Of a DNA stretch of 33,261 nucleotides, positions 15,040 through 23,477 are shown in pieces. The position numbers and the translations under genes are program-made. Position 1 is the first letter of the stretch, and each line of letters opens with the position of its first letter. Below the pieces are notes generated by a model that was given only the letters and a program-made list of their open reading frames with translations, was not told the DNA's origin and did not search any database. Source of the stretch: Prevotellaceae bacterium (lineage in GTDB: Bacteria; Bacteroidota; Bacteroidia; Bacteroidales; UBA932); assembly GCA_031279475.1 (NCBI GenBank), contig JAITIL010000071.1, positions 1 to 33,261 of the forward strand, written 5' to 3'.

Positions 15040-15651
15040 ATGTATAAAATCTTCTTTTATGATCGTCTCCTTGGCATTTGTGACGACTGGGCAGCATGCA
15101 GCAGCCGGCCTGATGCCATAATTTACAAAGTTATAAAAAAATCTGAAATTAAAAATATTGTTACACAATTCCGGGGAAACCGGGACATGATGGAATTATG
15201 GCTTCTCACGGAAAACCCGGAGGAGGCGATGAATGAAGTGACGTCGCTCTTTACATTGATAGAAGCCGCCGGTGGGCTGGTGTATAATACCCGTGACGAT
15301 TTACTATTGATTTTCCGGCACGAACATTGGGATTTGCCCAAGGGGAAGCATGAGCCCGGCGAAACCATGGCCGAAACCGCCATGCGTGAAGTGGAAGAGG
15401 AATGTGGGATTGCGGCGCTGACGCTGTTTGAGCAGCTGGCCTGCTCCTACCATATATATAAGGACGGGGACGCATTTTTCCTGAAGAAAACACATTGGTT
15501 TTCGATGCAATATGGCGGCCATGCGCCATTAACGCTACAGGAAGCCGAAGGCATCAAACAGGCGCAATGGGTGGCAATGGATAAATTGGCGGAGTATTTT
15601 CCAAAAATGTTTTCCTCTATTGCCGATTTGCTTCATCGCGTAATCTCATAA
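15040..15651 (+). CDS. Nudix hydrolase
   Basis: 203 residues. The Nudix box GKHEPGETMAETAMREVEEE plus CGI (102-124) fits GX5EX7REUXEEXGU, so the divalent-metal pyrophosphatase site is complete. An extra N-terminal domain of about 70 residues (MYKIFFYDRLL, then ENPEEAMNEVTSLFTLIEAAGG) is typical of a Bacteroidota-specific Nudix group. The substrate is unknown. It is divergent from pyrE. Its 3' end overlaps the convergent thioredoxin-like gene by 35 bases, so the two transcripts are antisense at their ends. Confidence 0.88.
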   Translation: MYKIFFYDRLLGICDDWAACSSRPDAIIYKVIKKSEIKNIVTQFRGNRDMMELWLLTENPEEAMNEVTSLFTLIEAAGGLVYNTRDDLLLIFRHEHWDLPKGKHEPGETMAETAMREVEEECGIAALTLFEQLACSYHIYKDGDAFFLKKTHWFSMQYGGHAPLTLQEAEGIKQAQWVAMDKLAEYFPKMFSSIADLLHRVIS

Positions 15652-16921
15652 ACACATCTTCAATGTTGCCGAGCGGCGACGGGGCGGGCGAAAGCAGTAG
15701 CTTTCCCTCCTTATCAAGCAGGAAATAGGTGGGCAAGGCCTTAATGTCATATTGCTTGAGCACATCGGGGTTGTGGCTGTAGTGCAGGAAGCGCCAATGG
15801 TAACGCTCACTGTCGCGAAAAGCCTTGAGTTGTGCGGCGTCTTCGTCCACACTAATAACGGCTATATCCACCACATCACGATATACATTGTAGAGCGTGA
15901 ACAACCTTTCGAACGCATTAATGATACTATAATTAAATACCTTGCAAAAAATCAAATACAGCGCTTTCCCCTTGAAACCGTCGAGGTGGTGCAGGTTTCC
16001 CTCGGTGTCATACAGCGCGAATGGAGGCGGGGCGTAGCCCGGCATCAGCAGCGTAACCCGGCGGATAATGTTCCCGGCAATATTTTTATGTTCGTAGTAT
16101 GACGTTGTGGCTTCAATCTCCTTCACCAACGATAACAAACCCTCGTGCTGGAAGATTTTAGTGTAAAAATTATCATACAGGTTTTTGAGTATCACCAGCT
16201 CGAGCAGCGCATTGTCATGAAAAGTGCTGTCGCGCAAAAGAAAAGTTTTCAGGGCGGCCAACCCTTCCTGTTGGTTGATAATCGCCGACAGCCGCGCATA
16301 CTGCCGGTGGGCAAACTCAAAATAACGGCCGTATATCTGGTTGAACAAATCCATGTAGGCCTCATTGTAGTACAACACCGGCTGGTCGCGGAAATAGTTT
16401 ACCGACACAGCCCTCACTTTCTGCCTTACCGACTGGTATTTTGCCATTCCCCCGCGATAACGGCAATAAGCTTCATACTCGTCATTCCCCGCCGGCTTGC
16501 AGTCGCCTTCGAGCATCAGCCGGTTGATATCGCCTTCCGCCGTAGTGTGCACACCGGCGTGTATCGGCAGCTCTTCGTAGAACGGATTCAGCGAATCGGC
16601 AAGGCTTTTCGTTTCGTATGGCGGTAAATGCAGCGTATAAGTACCGTTAGGCACGGCATAGAAATAAATAAAGTATATGCCGGAACGTGCAAACACCATG
16701 CCCTCATGAGTAATATCGCCGGAGCCCGAAAATTTACCGGTAGCGTCCACGTCACACTGCACAACGTTATCTTCCGTGTAGGTGATATAATCGCCGTAGG
16801 TGCAAAAGCGGAGGGTGGTCCCTGCGTAACCGGGCGCCACGCCCTGTATGCTGATAGTTTGTGCAAAGGCTATGAGCGATGCGCCATGGAAAAAAATCAG
16901 GCAGGCTATACGTGCAATCAT
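15617..16921 (-). CDS. Exported thioredoxin-fold protein without a CXXC motif
   Basis: 434 residues. A signal peptide (about 1-20, ending AFAQ) is followed by a beta-rich N-terminal domain like DUF4369 (about 22-125), a long helical middle, and a C-terminal TlpA-like thioredoxin fold (about 295-430). In that fold the position after the first strand reads YLIFCKVFNYSII instead of WCxxC, so the redox pair is missing. The cis-Pro loop is kept (IKALPTYFLLDKEGK). It may be a structural or binding version of the TlpA family. It follows coaD by 4 bases and probably ends the miaA-ung-coaD transcript. Confidence 0.8.
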   Translation of the reverse strand: MIARIACLIFFHGASLIAFAQTISIQGVAPGYAGTTLRFCTYGDYITYTEDNVVQCDVDATGKFSGSGDITHEGMVFARSGIYFIYFYAVPNGTYTLHLPPYETKSLADSLNPFYEELPIHAGVHTTAEGDINRLMLEGDCKPAGNDEYEAYCRYRGGMAKYQSVRQKVRAVSVNYFRDQPVLYYNEAYMDLFNQIYGRYFEFAHRQYARLSAIINQQEGLAALKTFLLRDSTFHDNALLELVILKNLYDNFYTKIFQHEGLLSLVKEIEATTSYYEHKNIAGNIIRRVTLLMPGYAPPPFALYDTEGNLHHLDGFKGKALYLIFCKVFNYSIINAFERLFTLYNVYRDVVDIAVISVDEDAAQLKAFRDSERYHWRFLHYSHNPDVLKQYDIKALPTYFLLDKEGKLLLSPAPSPLGNIEDVFMRLRDEANRQ

Positions 16922-16925
16922 CGTC

Positions 16926-17384
16926 CTATTCCTTTAATGAAACGCCTTTGGGCAGGAAAGCAGATACATCGCCGCCGTGTGCCAGCACATCACGCACCAC
17001 GCTTGAGCACACAAAAAAATGTTCGGGCAATGCCGGGAGAAAAACAGTGTCGATGTGGTGACACAAGCAGTGGTTGGCTTGCGCAGTTATATTCTCGTGC
17101 TCGTAATCGAACGCAGAACGTATGCCGCGCACAATGCAGGTAATCTGGTTGGCCTTGCAGAAGTCCACCGTGAGCCCGTGGTAAATCACCGTTTCCACGT
17201 TTGGGAGGTCTTTCGTGGCTTCCCGGATGAAACGCATACGGTCTTCTTCCGAAAAAAGATTTTTCTTGAACGGGTTTGTGCCGATACCGATTATTACCCG
17301 GTCGAATATTTTGAGCGCGCGACACACAATATCGTAGTGTCCTATGGTGAACGGGTCGAAAGAGCCCGGGAAAAATGCGGTCAT
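16926..17384 (-). CDS. coaD: Phosphopantetheine adenylyltransferase
   Basis: Fourth step of coenzyme A synthesis: 4'-phosphopantetheine plus ATP gives dephospho-CoA. 152 residues, normal length. The nucleotidyl-transfer motif FPGSFDPFTIGH (5-16, the T/HxGH site) is present, as are NPFKKNLFS, VRGIRSAFDYEHE and the C-terminal SSVVRDVLAHGGDVS, which stands for the family's SSTxVRE. The start overlaps the ung stop by 4 bases (ATGA), so coupling is likely. Confidence 0.95.
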   Translation of the reverse strand: MTAFFPGSFDPFTIGHYDIVCRALKIFDRVIIGIGTNPFKKNLFSEEDRMRFIREATKDLPNVETVIYHGLTVDFCKANQITCIVRGIRSAFDYEHENITAQANHCLCHHIDTVFLPALPEHFFVCSSVVRDVLAHGGDVSAFLPKGVSLKE

Positions 17385-18049
17385 AATTGCCAGTTTATAG
17401 GAGTTAGTCCTTGTTTTGTGAGCAGGTCGTTAGTTTGGGAGAAGTGCCGGCAGCCGAAAAACTTTCCGCCCGAAAGGGGAGAGGGGTGTGCGGCTTCCAG
17501 TATGTAGTGTTTGTGGGCGTCAATCAAAATTCTTTTGTTTCGTGCAAAATTGCCCCACAGCAGGAAAACGAGGCCTGTTTTTTGTTCCGATAAGGTGCGG
17601 ATGACCGCGTCGGTAAAGGTCTCCCAGCCTATTTTACTGTGCGACATGGGCTCGCCCGCCCGCACCGTGAGGGCGGCATTCAGCATAAACACGCCCTGTT
17701 CGGCCCACGCTTCGAGGCAGCCGTGGCGGGGCGGCGCAATGCCAAGGTCGGTTTCTATCTCCTTGAAAATATTGACTAACGACGGCGGCGGATTTATCCC
17801 GCGTTGCACCGAGAAGCACAATCCGTGCGCCTGTCCCGCTCCGTGATAGGGGTCTTGCCCCAAAATAACAACTTTTACCTTGTCGAAGGGCGTTTTTTCG
17901 AAGGCGTTGAAAATATATTTCGGCGGCGGATACACGGTTTTCCCTGCCATAATTTCATTGCGTACCACCGTGGTTAGCTCGGCGAAGTAGGGTTTGTCAA
18001 ACTCCGGTTGCAACACGGCTTTCCAAGAGGCTTCTATTCTGACATCCAT
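17381..18049 (-). CDS. ung: Uracil-DNA glycosylase, family 1
   Basis: Removes uracil from DNA to start base-excision repair. 222 residues. The water-activating loop GQDPYHG holds D66, PPPSLVNIFKE is the Pro-rich loop, LLWGNFARNK (163-172) is the uracil-binding motif, and HPSPLSGGKFFG is the minor-groove intercalation loop with H188. All key residues are present. It starts 3 bases after the miaA stop and overlaps coaD by 4 bases. Confidence 0.96.
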   Translation of the reverse strand: MDVRIEASWKAVLQPEFDKPYFAELTTVVRNEIMAGKTVYPPPKYIFNAFEKTPFDKVKVVILGQDPYHGAGQAHGLCFSVQRGINPPPSLVNIFKEIETDLGIAPPRHGCLEAWAEQGVFMLNAALTVRAGEPMSHSKIGWETFTDAVIRTLSEQKTGLVFLLWGNFARNKRILIDAHKHYILEAAHPSPLSGGKFFGCRHFSQTNDLLTKQGLTPINWQL

Positions 18050-18052
18050 AGG

Positions 18053-18958
18053 CTATTCCATTAACTTAGACCACAAAGATACTATTTTTTCCGGTTCTGC
18101 GGCGTCTACCCACCTTATATCATTGTAACGCGCCCAATATGAGCGCTGTTTTTTTGCATAATTACGGGTATGCTGTTGAATGAGCGCGATGGTATTGTCG
18201 AGGTCGGCTTTCCCGTCCATGTAGTCAAACAGCTCCTTGTAGCCCACGGTATTTAGCGCCGGGAGACGCCGGAAAGGGTAGAGGCTGCGGGCTTCGTCGA
18301 GCCATCCCTCGTCCATCATGTGCACCACACGCCGGTTGATGCGTTCATAAAGCTCCTCGCGCGGGCGCTGCATCCCGATTTTCACGATACGGAACGGACG
18401 CGGTTGCTTGTGTTCCTTTTTGAAGGAAGAATACGGCCTTCCGGTGGCAATCGTAACTTCTAAGGCGCGCACCAGGCGGCGCGGATTTTTCAGGTCGAGG
18501 GCGTGGTAGCTTTCCCTGTCGAGCAGTTTCAGCTGTTGGCGAAGCGAATTAAGCCCTTCCTGCTTATATTGTGTCGTCAGCGCTGCGCGGAGTGAAGGGT
18601 CTGCGTCCGGGAAATCGTCAATTCCGTGGCAAAGCGCGTCGATATACAGCCCTGAGCCGCCCACCAGCAGCACCGCCTCGTGTTTGGCAAACAGCTTTTC
18701 GAGTAGCGCCAGGGCTTCCAGTTCGTACTTCCCGGCCGTGCAGGGCGCATGGATGCTGTGCGACAGGACAAAGTGATGCGGCACGGCGGCTAATTGCGCT
18801 GGCGTGGGCGCAGCCGTGCCGAGAGGCATTTCACGGTAAATTTGCCGCGAATCGCCCGACACGATTTCCGTGCCCAGCCATTGGGCTATGGCAATGCCCA
18901 CGTCGGTTTTTCCGACGCCGGTAGGGCCAAGAAGGACAATAAGCGTGGGCGTTGCCAT
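18053..18958 (-). CDS. miaA: tRNA dimethylallyltransferase
   Basis: Adds a dimethylallyl group to A37 of tRNAs that read UNN codons. 301 residues from the ATG at 18958. The P-loop GPTGVGKT (11-18) is followed by SGDSRQIYREM, GGSGLYIDAL and TRNYAKKQRSYWAR, the last of these being the family's tRNA- and prenyl-binding signature. An in-frame ATG at 19021 would add 21 residues but lies upstream of the -7 element at 18980-18987, and the added residues do not fit the family. First gene of miaA-ung-coaD-thioredoxin-like. Confidence 0.95.
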   Translation of the reverse strand: MATPTLIVLLGPTGVGKTDVGIAIAQWLGTEIVSGDSRQIYREMPLGTAAPTPAQLAAVPHHFVLSHSIHAPCTAGKYELEALALLEKLFAKHEAVLLVGGSGLYIDALCHGIDDFPDADPSLRAALTTQYKQEGLNSLRQQLKLLDRESYHALDLKNPRRLVRALEVTIATGRPYSSFKKEHKQPRPFRIVKIGMQRPREELYERINRRVVHMMDEGWLDEARSLYPFRRLPALNTVGYKELFDYMDGKADLDNTIALIQQHTRNYAKKQRSYWARYNDIRWVDAAEPEKIVSLWSKLME

Positions 18959-18979
18959 AACTATTGGTAAAAGTTGGCA

Positions 18980-18987
18980 CAAAGGTA
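18980..18987 (-). promoter_or_regulatory. -7 promoter element of the miaA operon
   Basis: TACCTTTG on the minus strand, 21 bases before the chosen miaA start. It decides the start codon. Confidence 0.65.
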
Positions 18988-19058
18988 CATGAAAAATCCT
19001 GGAAGTATAAAAAAAGGTCATTAAAAAATAATTATAACATATTTTAACATTTGTATAG

Positions 19059-19088
19059 TTGGAATTCTAAAAATTATATTTATATTTG
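19059..19088 (+). promoter_or_regulatory. Promoter at the head of the FISUMP leader
   Basis: TTG at 19059-19061, then a 19-base gap and TATATTTG at 19081-19088. This is a good match to the TTTG-N19/21-TAnnTTTG pattern. Transcription would begin near 19095, about 725 bases before the next gene. Confidence 0.5.
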
Positions 19089-19444
19089 CTCCCAGAAAAG
19101 GCAGTTCGTTCTTTTTATTATCTGTTGGCGCTCGCTTTTAAGTACTCTTAAAAGGAAACTTACGAATTTCTGAAAGTATAAAGGAGGAATAAAGTTAGCG
19201 CCCATGCATTTCTTTTTTATCAACCCAATTTATTTTTGTTAAAAAGTCAAGTGTGGGCCTAATTTATTTTTTATACTTGGTTTCGTAAGACCTCCTTTTA
19301 AAATAAATTATTCTACAGGCTCGCGCTACTATTATTTAATTAAGAGTTCCTTAGTGAGTGAGGAATTAAGTGATTAAGGTGTTTGCATTTTTCTTAATCG
19401 CCTAATCACTTAATCAGGTAATCTCTTAATTCCTGTAAGGAAAG

Positions 19445-19522
19445 AATAGCAACAAAAGATTGAAGATTGTGGTCCTTGTTGTTTGCTCTTCATATTGCAA
19501 TCTTTCATCTTTTGTTACTATT
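19445..19522. repeat. 25-bp inverted repeat (H3)
   Basis: 19445-19469 and 19498-19522 are reverse complements at 22 of 25 positions (arm AATAGCAACAAAAGATTGAA and so on), with a 28-base loop. It is the longest stem in the leader. Confidence 0.8.
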
Positions 19523-19573
19523 TTATATTTTAAATATAAAGTATTAATGTATTAATATGTTTTAATTTTAACT

Positions 19574-19646
19574 AAAAAGGGCTGTCAACTTCGATCTTTA
19601 AGTTTAATACAAATAACTACATTTTTAATCGATAGCCCTTTTTTTA
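19574..19646 (+). terminator. Terminator-like hairpin H4 in the FISUMP leader
   Basis: AAAAAGGGCTGTC (19574-19586) pairs with GATAGCCCTTTTT (19631-19643) with one mismatch and runs into a T tract. The 44-base loop is long for a simple terminator, so it may be a folded domain with a terminator base. Confidence 0.45.
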
Positions 19647-19682
19647 ATGTGCCAATGTGACTAATTAATGTGATTAATAAAA

Positions 19683-19717
19683 TTCTTAGTTCTTAACTCT
19701 TAGTTCTTAGTTAATAA
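19683..19717. repeat. 7-bp tandem repeats between the two terminator-like hairpins
   Basis: TTCTTAG, TTCTTAA, CTCTTAG, TTCTTAG, TTAATAA. The unit is the same as at the rlmD stop 11 kb away. Confidence 0.75.
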
Positions 19718-19777
19718 AGGGCTGCCGGCAATTAGTTCTTCTTTCTTCTTATATGCCATTTCTTGTAGACTGGCGGC
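19714..19777 (+). terminator. Terminator-like hairpin H5, diverged copy of H4
   Basis: GGCTGCC after AAAG pairs with GGCGGCC (one G-U) before TTTTTCTTTAATG. It has the same left-arm start (AAAGGGCTG), the same right-arm tail and a similar size to H4. It ends about 43 bases before the FISUMP start. Confidence 0.4.
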
Positions 19778-19819
19778 CTTTTTCTTTAATGGTTTGTGAT
19801 TAATTATTATAATAAAAAT

Positions 19820-22800
19820 ATGATGCAAAATTTTTTTAGAAAAAACAAAATGTCAATCAATGAAAAACGGAAAACGGAAAACAGGCGAATGGATTGTACG
19901 GTCGCACGAATACCGGCTATGTGCAGCCGCACGGCCATGCGGCTCTATCTGCTACTGGTAACATGTTTCCCGGCTATGCTGTCGGCGCAAAACGGTGTGA
20001 TGGTGTCGGGGCTTGATGTGAATGCAGGGACGGTGACGTTTAAGGTGAGTTGGGCCAGGAACAGCCCCGGTATGCCGTCGGTGTGGAGCGATTCGGTGTG
20101 GGTGTTTGTGGATTACAATAACGCGGCAGGCGCGATGAAGCGGTTGCCATTGATGTTGAACGCGGGCGCTACCTTGACCGAGACTTCGGCGCCGGGCGTG
20201 GGGAAACTGGTGGAAGTGCCCGGGAACAATCAGGGCATGTGGGTGATTGGTAATGCAAAGAGTGCCAGTTCCGGCAGTTTTTCGGCGACGGTGAAACTGT
20301 TCACGGCTGCTACTGTTACCGGGGCGTGCGCCTATGCCTCGAATTACCCGCCAACGGGGGAATATATTGACTCCGGTTCCATCATTCATTTTACGGGGAC
20401 GCCGCCATATGACCTTGTGTTGAAGCACACCAACGGGACTACGAAATCCTGGATATCGGCCGGTAATTATTTTGTGCAGCCGGATTATACGTTACAATCG
20501 TTTATTGACAAAACCGGTATGCCGGGGACTTTAAAATGTGCGCCGATGACCGGGAATATTAATTTTGAATGTATGCCGTCTTCCGTACCTAAGGGCCGAC
20601 CGGCGACGTTTACGGTGAATCTTGTTCCTACAGTGCCTCAGACTTCGAAGATAACGTACAGTTGGTCGGCGCCGGAGTTTACGCCGGCCACATATTCTGG
20701 AGCGACATTTACTACTACTGCGCCTAATACGTTTGGTGCATACGAAGTAACGTTGACGGCATACAGTAGGGGTTTTTGTGATTTGACACGGAAGAACGGT
20801 GTGACGGTGCTGGAATGCACTACCCCTAAGGTATTCACCTTAACGGCGTCGGCGCCGAGTTTCTGTGACGGTGGCGCCGGGGTTACATTTGCATTGTCGG
20901 ATACGGAGAGTGGGGTGAAGTATCAATTATACAAGGACGGCGTGTCTATCGGTACTGAGTTATCCGGCGGCGGAAGTGCGGCTACATTCAGTGGTGCGTT
21001 TAACGTAGCTGGCCTTTATACGGCGCGTTCGGTGCAGGGGGGGAAGTATTGTGAGGTTGCGATGACCGGGTCGCATGGCATTACATCGAATCTGGCGCCG
21101 CAGGCGCCGCAAATTTCCGCCAATGATGTGTGTTTGAATAGCGGGAATTTGGTGTTTACGGCGTCGGGTTATTCCGGGGCGGTGGAGTGGCTGTCGGACG
21201 GTGGCGGCGTAGTAAACGGCAATACGGTGACCTTTGCGGGTACACTCATCGGGACAAAGACGGTGACTGCCCGTTCGGCGCAAACCTATGCCAATGCGCC
21301 AACGTGTTACAGTGTGGAGGCGACCCAATCGGCAACGGTGAATCCGTTGCCCACGGTAAGTTCGACGGCCGGCGCTTCGCGTTGCGGCGCGGGTACGGTG
21401 ACGCTCACGGCCACGCCTTCGGATGGTGCGGTGATGGACTGGCACAGCGCATCCAGTGGCGACGCGTTGTTGTTGAGTTCGAACAATAATTATATTACGC
21501 CAACTATAAATACGAGTACGACGTATTATGCGCAGGCGCGCATTCAGGCCACCGGCTGTGTGTCGGCTTCGCGGACGGCGGTGTTGGCAACGGTGCAAAC
21601 TGCCCCTGCAGCGCCTAACGGATTAACTGCCGATAAAACCACGATATGTAGTGGAGAGGCCACGACTGTAACTTTAACGGCCACCGGCGGCGACACAGGT
21701 TCCGGGGCGGTGTATGAGTGGGGCACGGGTGCGATAGGCAGTAATCTGCTTTCACCCTCGACTACCACTGCCAACACCTGTTTGGTGAATCCGAGCGATG
21801 CAGTTACCTACTGGGTACGATTAAAGGGTACGACGTCCTGTTCGGCCACTACCGGCGGGGCGACAACGTCTATCGGGACATATGGTACGATTGACGCAGG
21901 TGTGATAACTACAGCTTCGAAGACGACCTGGATAGGAATGGATGCCAACATAGTGGTGGAAAATTCTTCAATGGCTTCTGGTGCCAATGGGTCCTTTACA
22001 TACTTGTGGCTTCGTACCGGAACGGGGGGGGCTTCTACCTTGACCGCTAATGATGCAGTTACCGGCATCATAAATTCCGATGATTATGCTACTGCCGGCA
22101 CCTACTATTTTAACCGTTATGCGAAAGACGCAGTTTGTAGCATGGCGGCGTGGATAGCTGCAACGGGTACTTATACGTTAGTGGTAAGGGAGGGCGTTAA
22201 CCAGCAGCAGGGCGGTTGTACGTTTACGCCACCACCGGTGGCGGGTACGTTTGCGAGTTTCAACAAGAATTACAGCGCTTCTACGTATGTGACCCTGGCC
22301 GATGAGCGGGACGGTAATAATTATACGGTGGTGAAAATCGCCGACCGGTGGATTATGGCGCAGAACTTGAATTACCAAAAGGATTTGACGTTGCAGGAGA
22401 ATTCTAAGGCGCCGACCACAAAATCCGGAGGCAAAATACTGGAGTTAATCGGGCATTTCTGGTGTCCGGGCGGGTACAGTGCGACGTCGACTACTTCCAC
22501 CAGGGCAAGTTGTGATGTGTGGGGCGCGCTGTATTCGTGGGAAACGGCGATGATGGTGGATGGGAAATGGACGTCTGATGCACACAATAGTAGTACATGG
22601 GTTGAGCCAACTTCGTATGGTACCAGCTCAAGTTCGGGTAATACGCAAAATCATGCCCGCTCGGGTGACGGCGCCACTTCCGGTGGTCGCGGTATTTGTC
22701 CGCCGAATTGGCATGTGCCGACCGATAAGGAATGGGGTGATATCTTAAATGCTATGGAATCCGGTGCGGGTACAACGCATAACACCGGTACGGGTGAAAG

Positions 22801-23143
22801 GGGTACGGATGCCGGAACACGTGGTAAGTCAAAGTGCAAAATTGCGAATAACAGTACATCTGGAAATGCGTATGTGAACGATGCTAATGCAAATTGGTAT
22901 TATTATAGCTCTCGTTCGGGAACTGATGTTTATGGGTTCCGGGTGCTGCCGGCGGGCTACCGCGCCAACAATGGCTCCAACTTCTCCTATAGAGGCAGAC
23001 GCGCCTACTTTTGGCATTCGACTGCCTATAATAATTTGAATGCGGGGTTCAGATACTTCAGCCATGACCGCGCCACCGTGAACCGCAACGCCAACTTCAA
23101 TCGTTCTTATGCGCTCTCTGTCCGTTGTATCAGGGATTTGTAG
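19820..23143 (+). CDS. Secreted multi-domain protein with C-terminal FISUMP domain
   Basis: 1107 residues from the ATG at 19820; GTG 19796 and later ATGs (19823, 19850) are alternatives. A long polar N-region is followed by a signal peptide hydrophobic core (LYLLLVTCFPAMLSAQ). Then come several beta-sandwich modules of about 80-100 residues, some Ig/PKD-like with paired cysteines, with a Thr/Ser/Gly/Ala-rich composition. The last about 270 residues are a Fibrobacter-succinogenes-major-paralogue (FISUMP) domain: DERDGNNYTVVKIADRWIMA, the GHFWCPGGYSA region, RGICPPNWHVPTDKEWGDI and GFRVLPAGYR, ending in SVRCIRDL. No sorting signal follows FISUMP. It is likely at the cell surface; binding function unknown. 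AAAACGG is tandemly repeated in the signal-peptide region (19864-19884). Confidence 0.85.
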   Translation: MMQNFFRKNKMSINEKRKTENRRMDCTVARIPAMCSRTAMRLYLLLVTCFPAMLSAQNGVMVSGLDVNAGTVTFKVSWARNSPGMPSVWSDSVWVFVDYNNAAGAMKRLPLMLNAGATLTETSAPGVGKLVEVPGNNQGMWVIGNAKSASSGSFSATVKLFTAATVTGACAYASNYPPTGEYIDSGSIIHFTGTPPYDLVLKHTNGTTKSWISAGNYFVQPDYTLQSFIDKTGMPGTLKCAPMTGNINFECMPSSVPKGRPATFTVNLVPTVPQTSKITYSWSAPEFTPATYSGATFTTTAPNTFGAYEVTLTAYSRGFCDLTRKNGVTVLECTTPKVFTLTASAPSFCDGGAGVTFALSDTESGVKYQLYKDGVSIGTELSGGGSAATFSGAFNVAGLYTARSVQGGKYCEVAMTGSHGITSNLAPQAPQISANDVCLNSGNLVFTASGYSGAVEWLSDGGGVVNGNTVTFAGTLIGTKTVTARSAQTYANAPTCYSVEATQSATVNPLPTVSSTAGASRCGAGTVTLTATPSDGAVMDWHSASSGDALLLSSNNNYITPTINTSTTYYAQARIQATGCVSASRTAVLATVQTAPAAPNGLTADKTTICSGEATTVTLTATGGDTGSGAVYEWGTGAIGSNLLSPSTTTANTCLVNPSDAVTYWVRLKGTTSCSATTGGATTSIGTYGTIDAGVITTASKTTWIGMDANIVVENSSMASGANGSFTYLWLRTGTGGASTLTANDAVTGIINSDDYATAGTYYFNRYAKDAVCSMAAWIAATGTYTLVVREGVNQQQGGCTFTPPPVAGTFASFNKNYSASTYVTLADERDGNNYTVVKIADRWIMAQNLNYQKDLTLQENSKAPTTKSGGKILELIGHFWCPGGYSATSTTSTRASCDVWGALYSWETAMMVDGKWTSDAHNSSTWVEPTSYGTSSSSGNTQNHARSGDGATSGGRGICPPNWHVPTDKEWGDILNAMESGAGTTHNTGTGERGTDAGTRGKSKCKIANNSTSGNAYVNDANANWYYYSSRSGTDVYGFRVLPAGYRANNGSNFSYRGRRAYFWHSTAYNNLNAGFRYFSHDRATVNRNANFNRSYALSVRCIRDL

Positions 23144-23277
23144 TCCGTTTGGCAAAATAATTATGAATGTAATCAGTCTAATATCGAACATCTATGGAAC
23201 ACAATAAATAAACTGGATTGTAAAAATTTCGTAAGTTTCTTAAAAAGGGCGGTGGCTTGCCCGGAGTACTAACGTGG

Positions 23278-23306
23278 CGCGGGGTCTTTTGGCCCCGCGT
23301 TTTTTA
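23278..23306 (+). terminator. Intrinsic terminator after the FISUMP gene
   Basis: CGCGGGG (23278-23284) pairs with CCCCGCG (23293-23299), loop TCTTTTGG, followed by TTTTTT. It is oriented for the plus strand only. Confidence 0.88.
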
Positions 23307-23477
23307 TAAACAGACGATAGCAGGGTGCGTTCCAAGAGCTATGCTTCCTTGGTTTTGTAAATTTGCACCGTTAACTTCATCAAGGTATGCGGGCTTGTGA
23401 GGAGGCGGCTCATCATCGCAAAGGCCAAACCTTCTTTTTGTAGCGCAGTCTTGGCGTTTTGAGTCGAAGAAATTCAT
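23304..23477 (-). pseudogene. Truncated partner gene after the first ABC-type ATPase
   Basis: A 57-codon frame starts at the ATG (23477-23475) that overlaps the ATPase stop as ATGA. It begins MNFFDSKRQD, continues RRFGLCDDEPPPHKPAYLDE, then loses any conserved look and stops at 23304. The overlap and the KxFGLCDDExxxxKPAYxDE-like start resemble a small protein family that I recall downstream of such ATPases, where the intact protein is much longer. The end falls at the FISUMP terminator, so the rest is probably deleted. The family recollection is uncertain. Confidence 0.5.

Larger units (their letters stand above)
19095..19819 (+). other. Long hairpin-rich untranslated region before the FISUMP gene
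   Basis: No frame here looks coding. Five inverted-repeat structures follow one another: H1 19147-19305, H2 19362-19437, H3 19445-19522, H4 19574-19646 and H5 19714-19777. In H1 an imperfect copy of the left arm (AAAAGGA, CTTACGA, AAGTATAAA) returns inverted at 19270-19305. H2 is built from 8-bp units such as TTAATCGC and CTAATCAC facing AATTAAGTGATTAAG. H4 and H5 share layout and end in T runs. The region may be a regulatory leader or contain one or more small RNA genes; the sequence does not tell which. Confidence 0.5.

Noticed and set aside
18959-19021. Upstream start for miaA
   Set aside because: It lies before the TACCTTTG promoter element and adds residues foreign to MiaA.
19713-19780. 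Minus-strand peptide AASLQEMAYKKKEELI over hairpin H5
   Set aside because: It looks somewhat protein-like but has no start, no neighbours and sits on a hairpin with a sister copy (H4) that does not code the same peptide.
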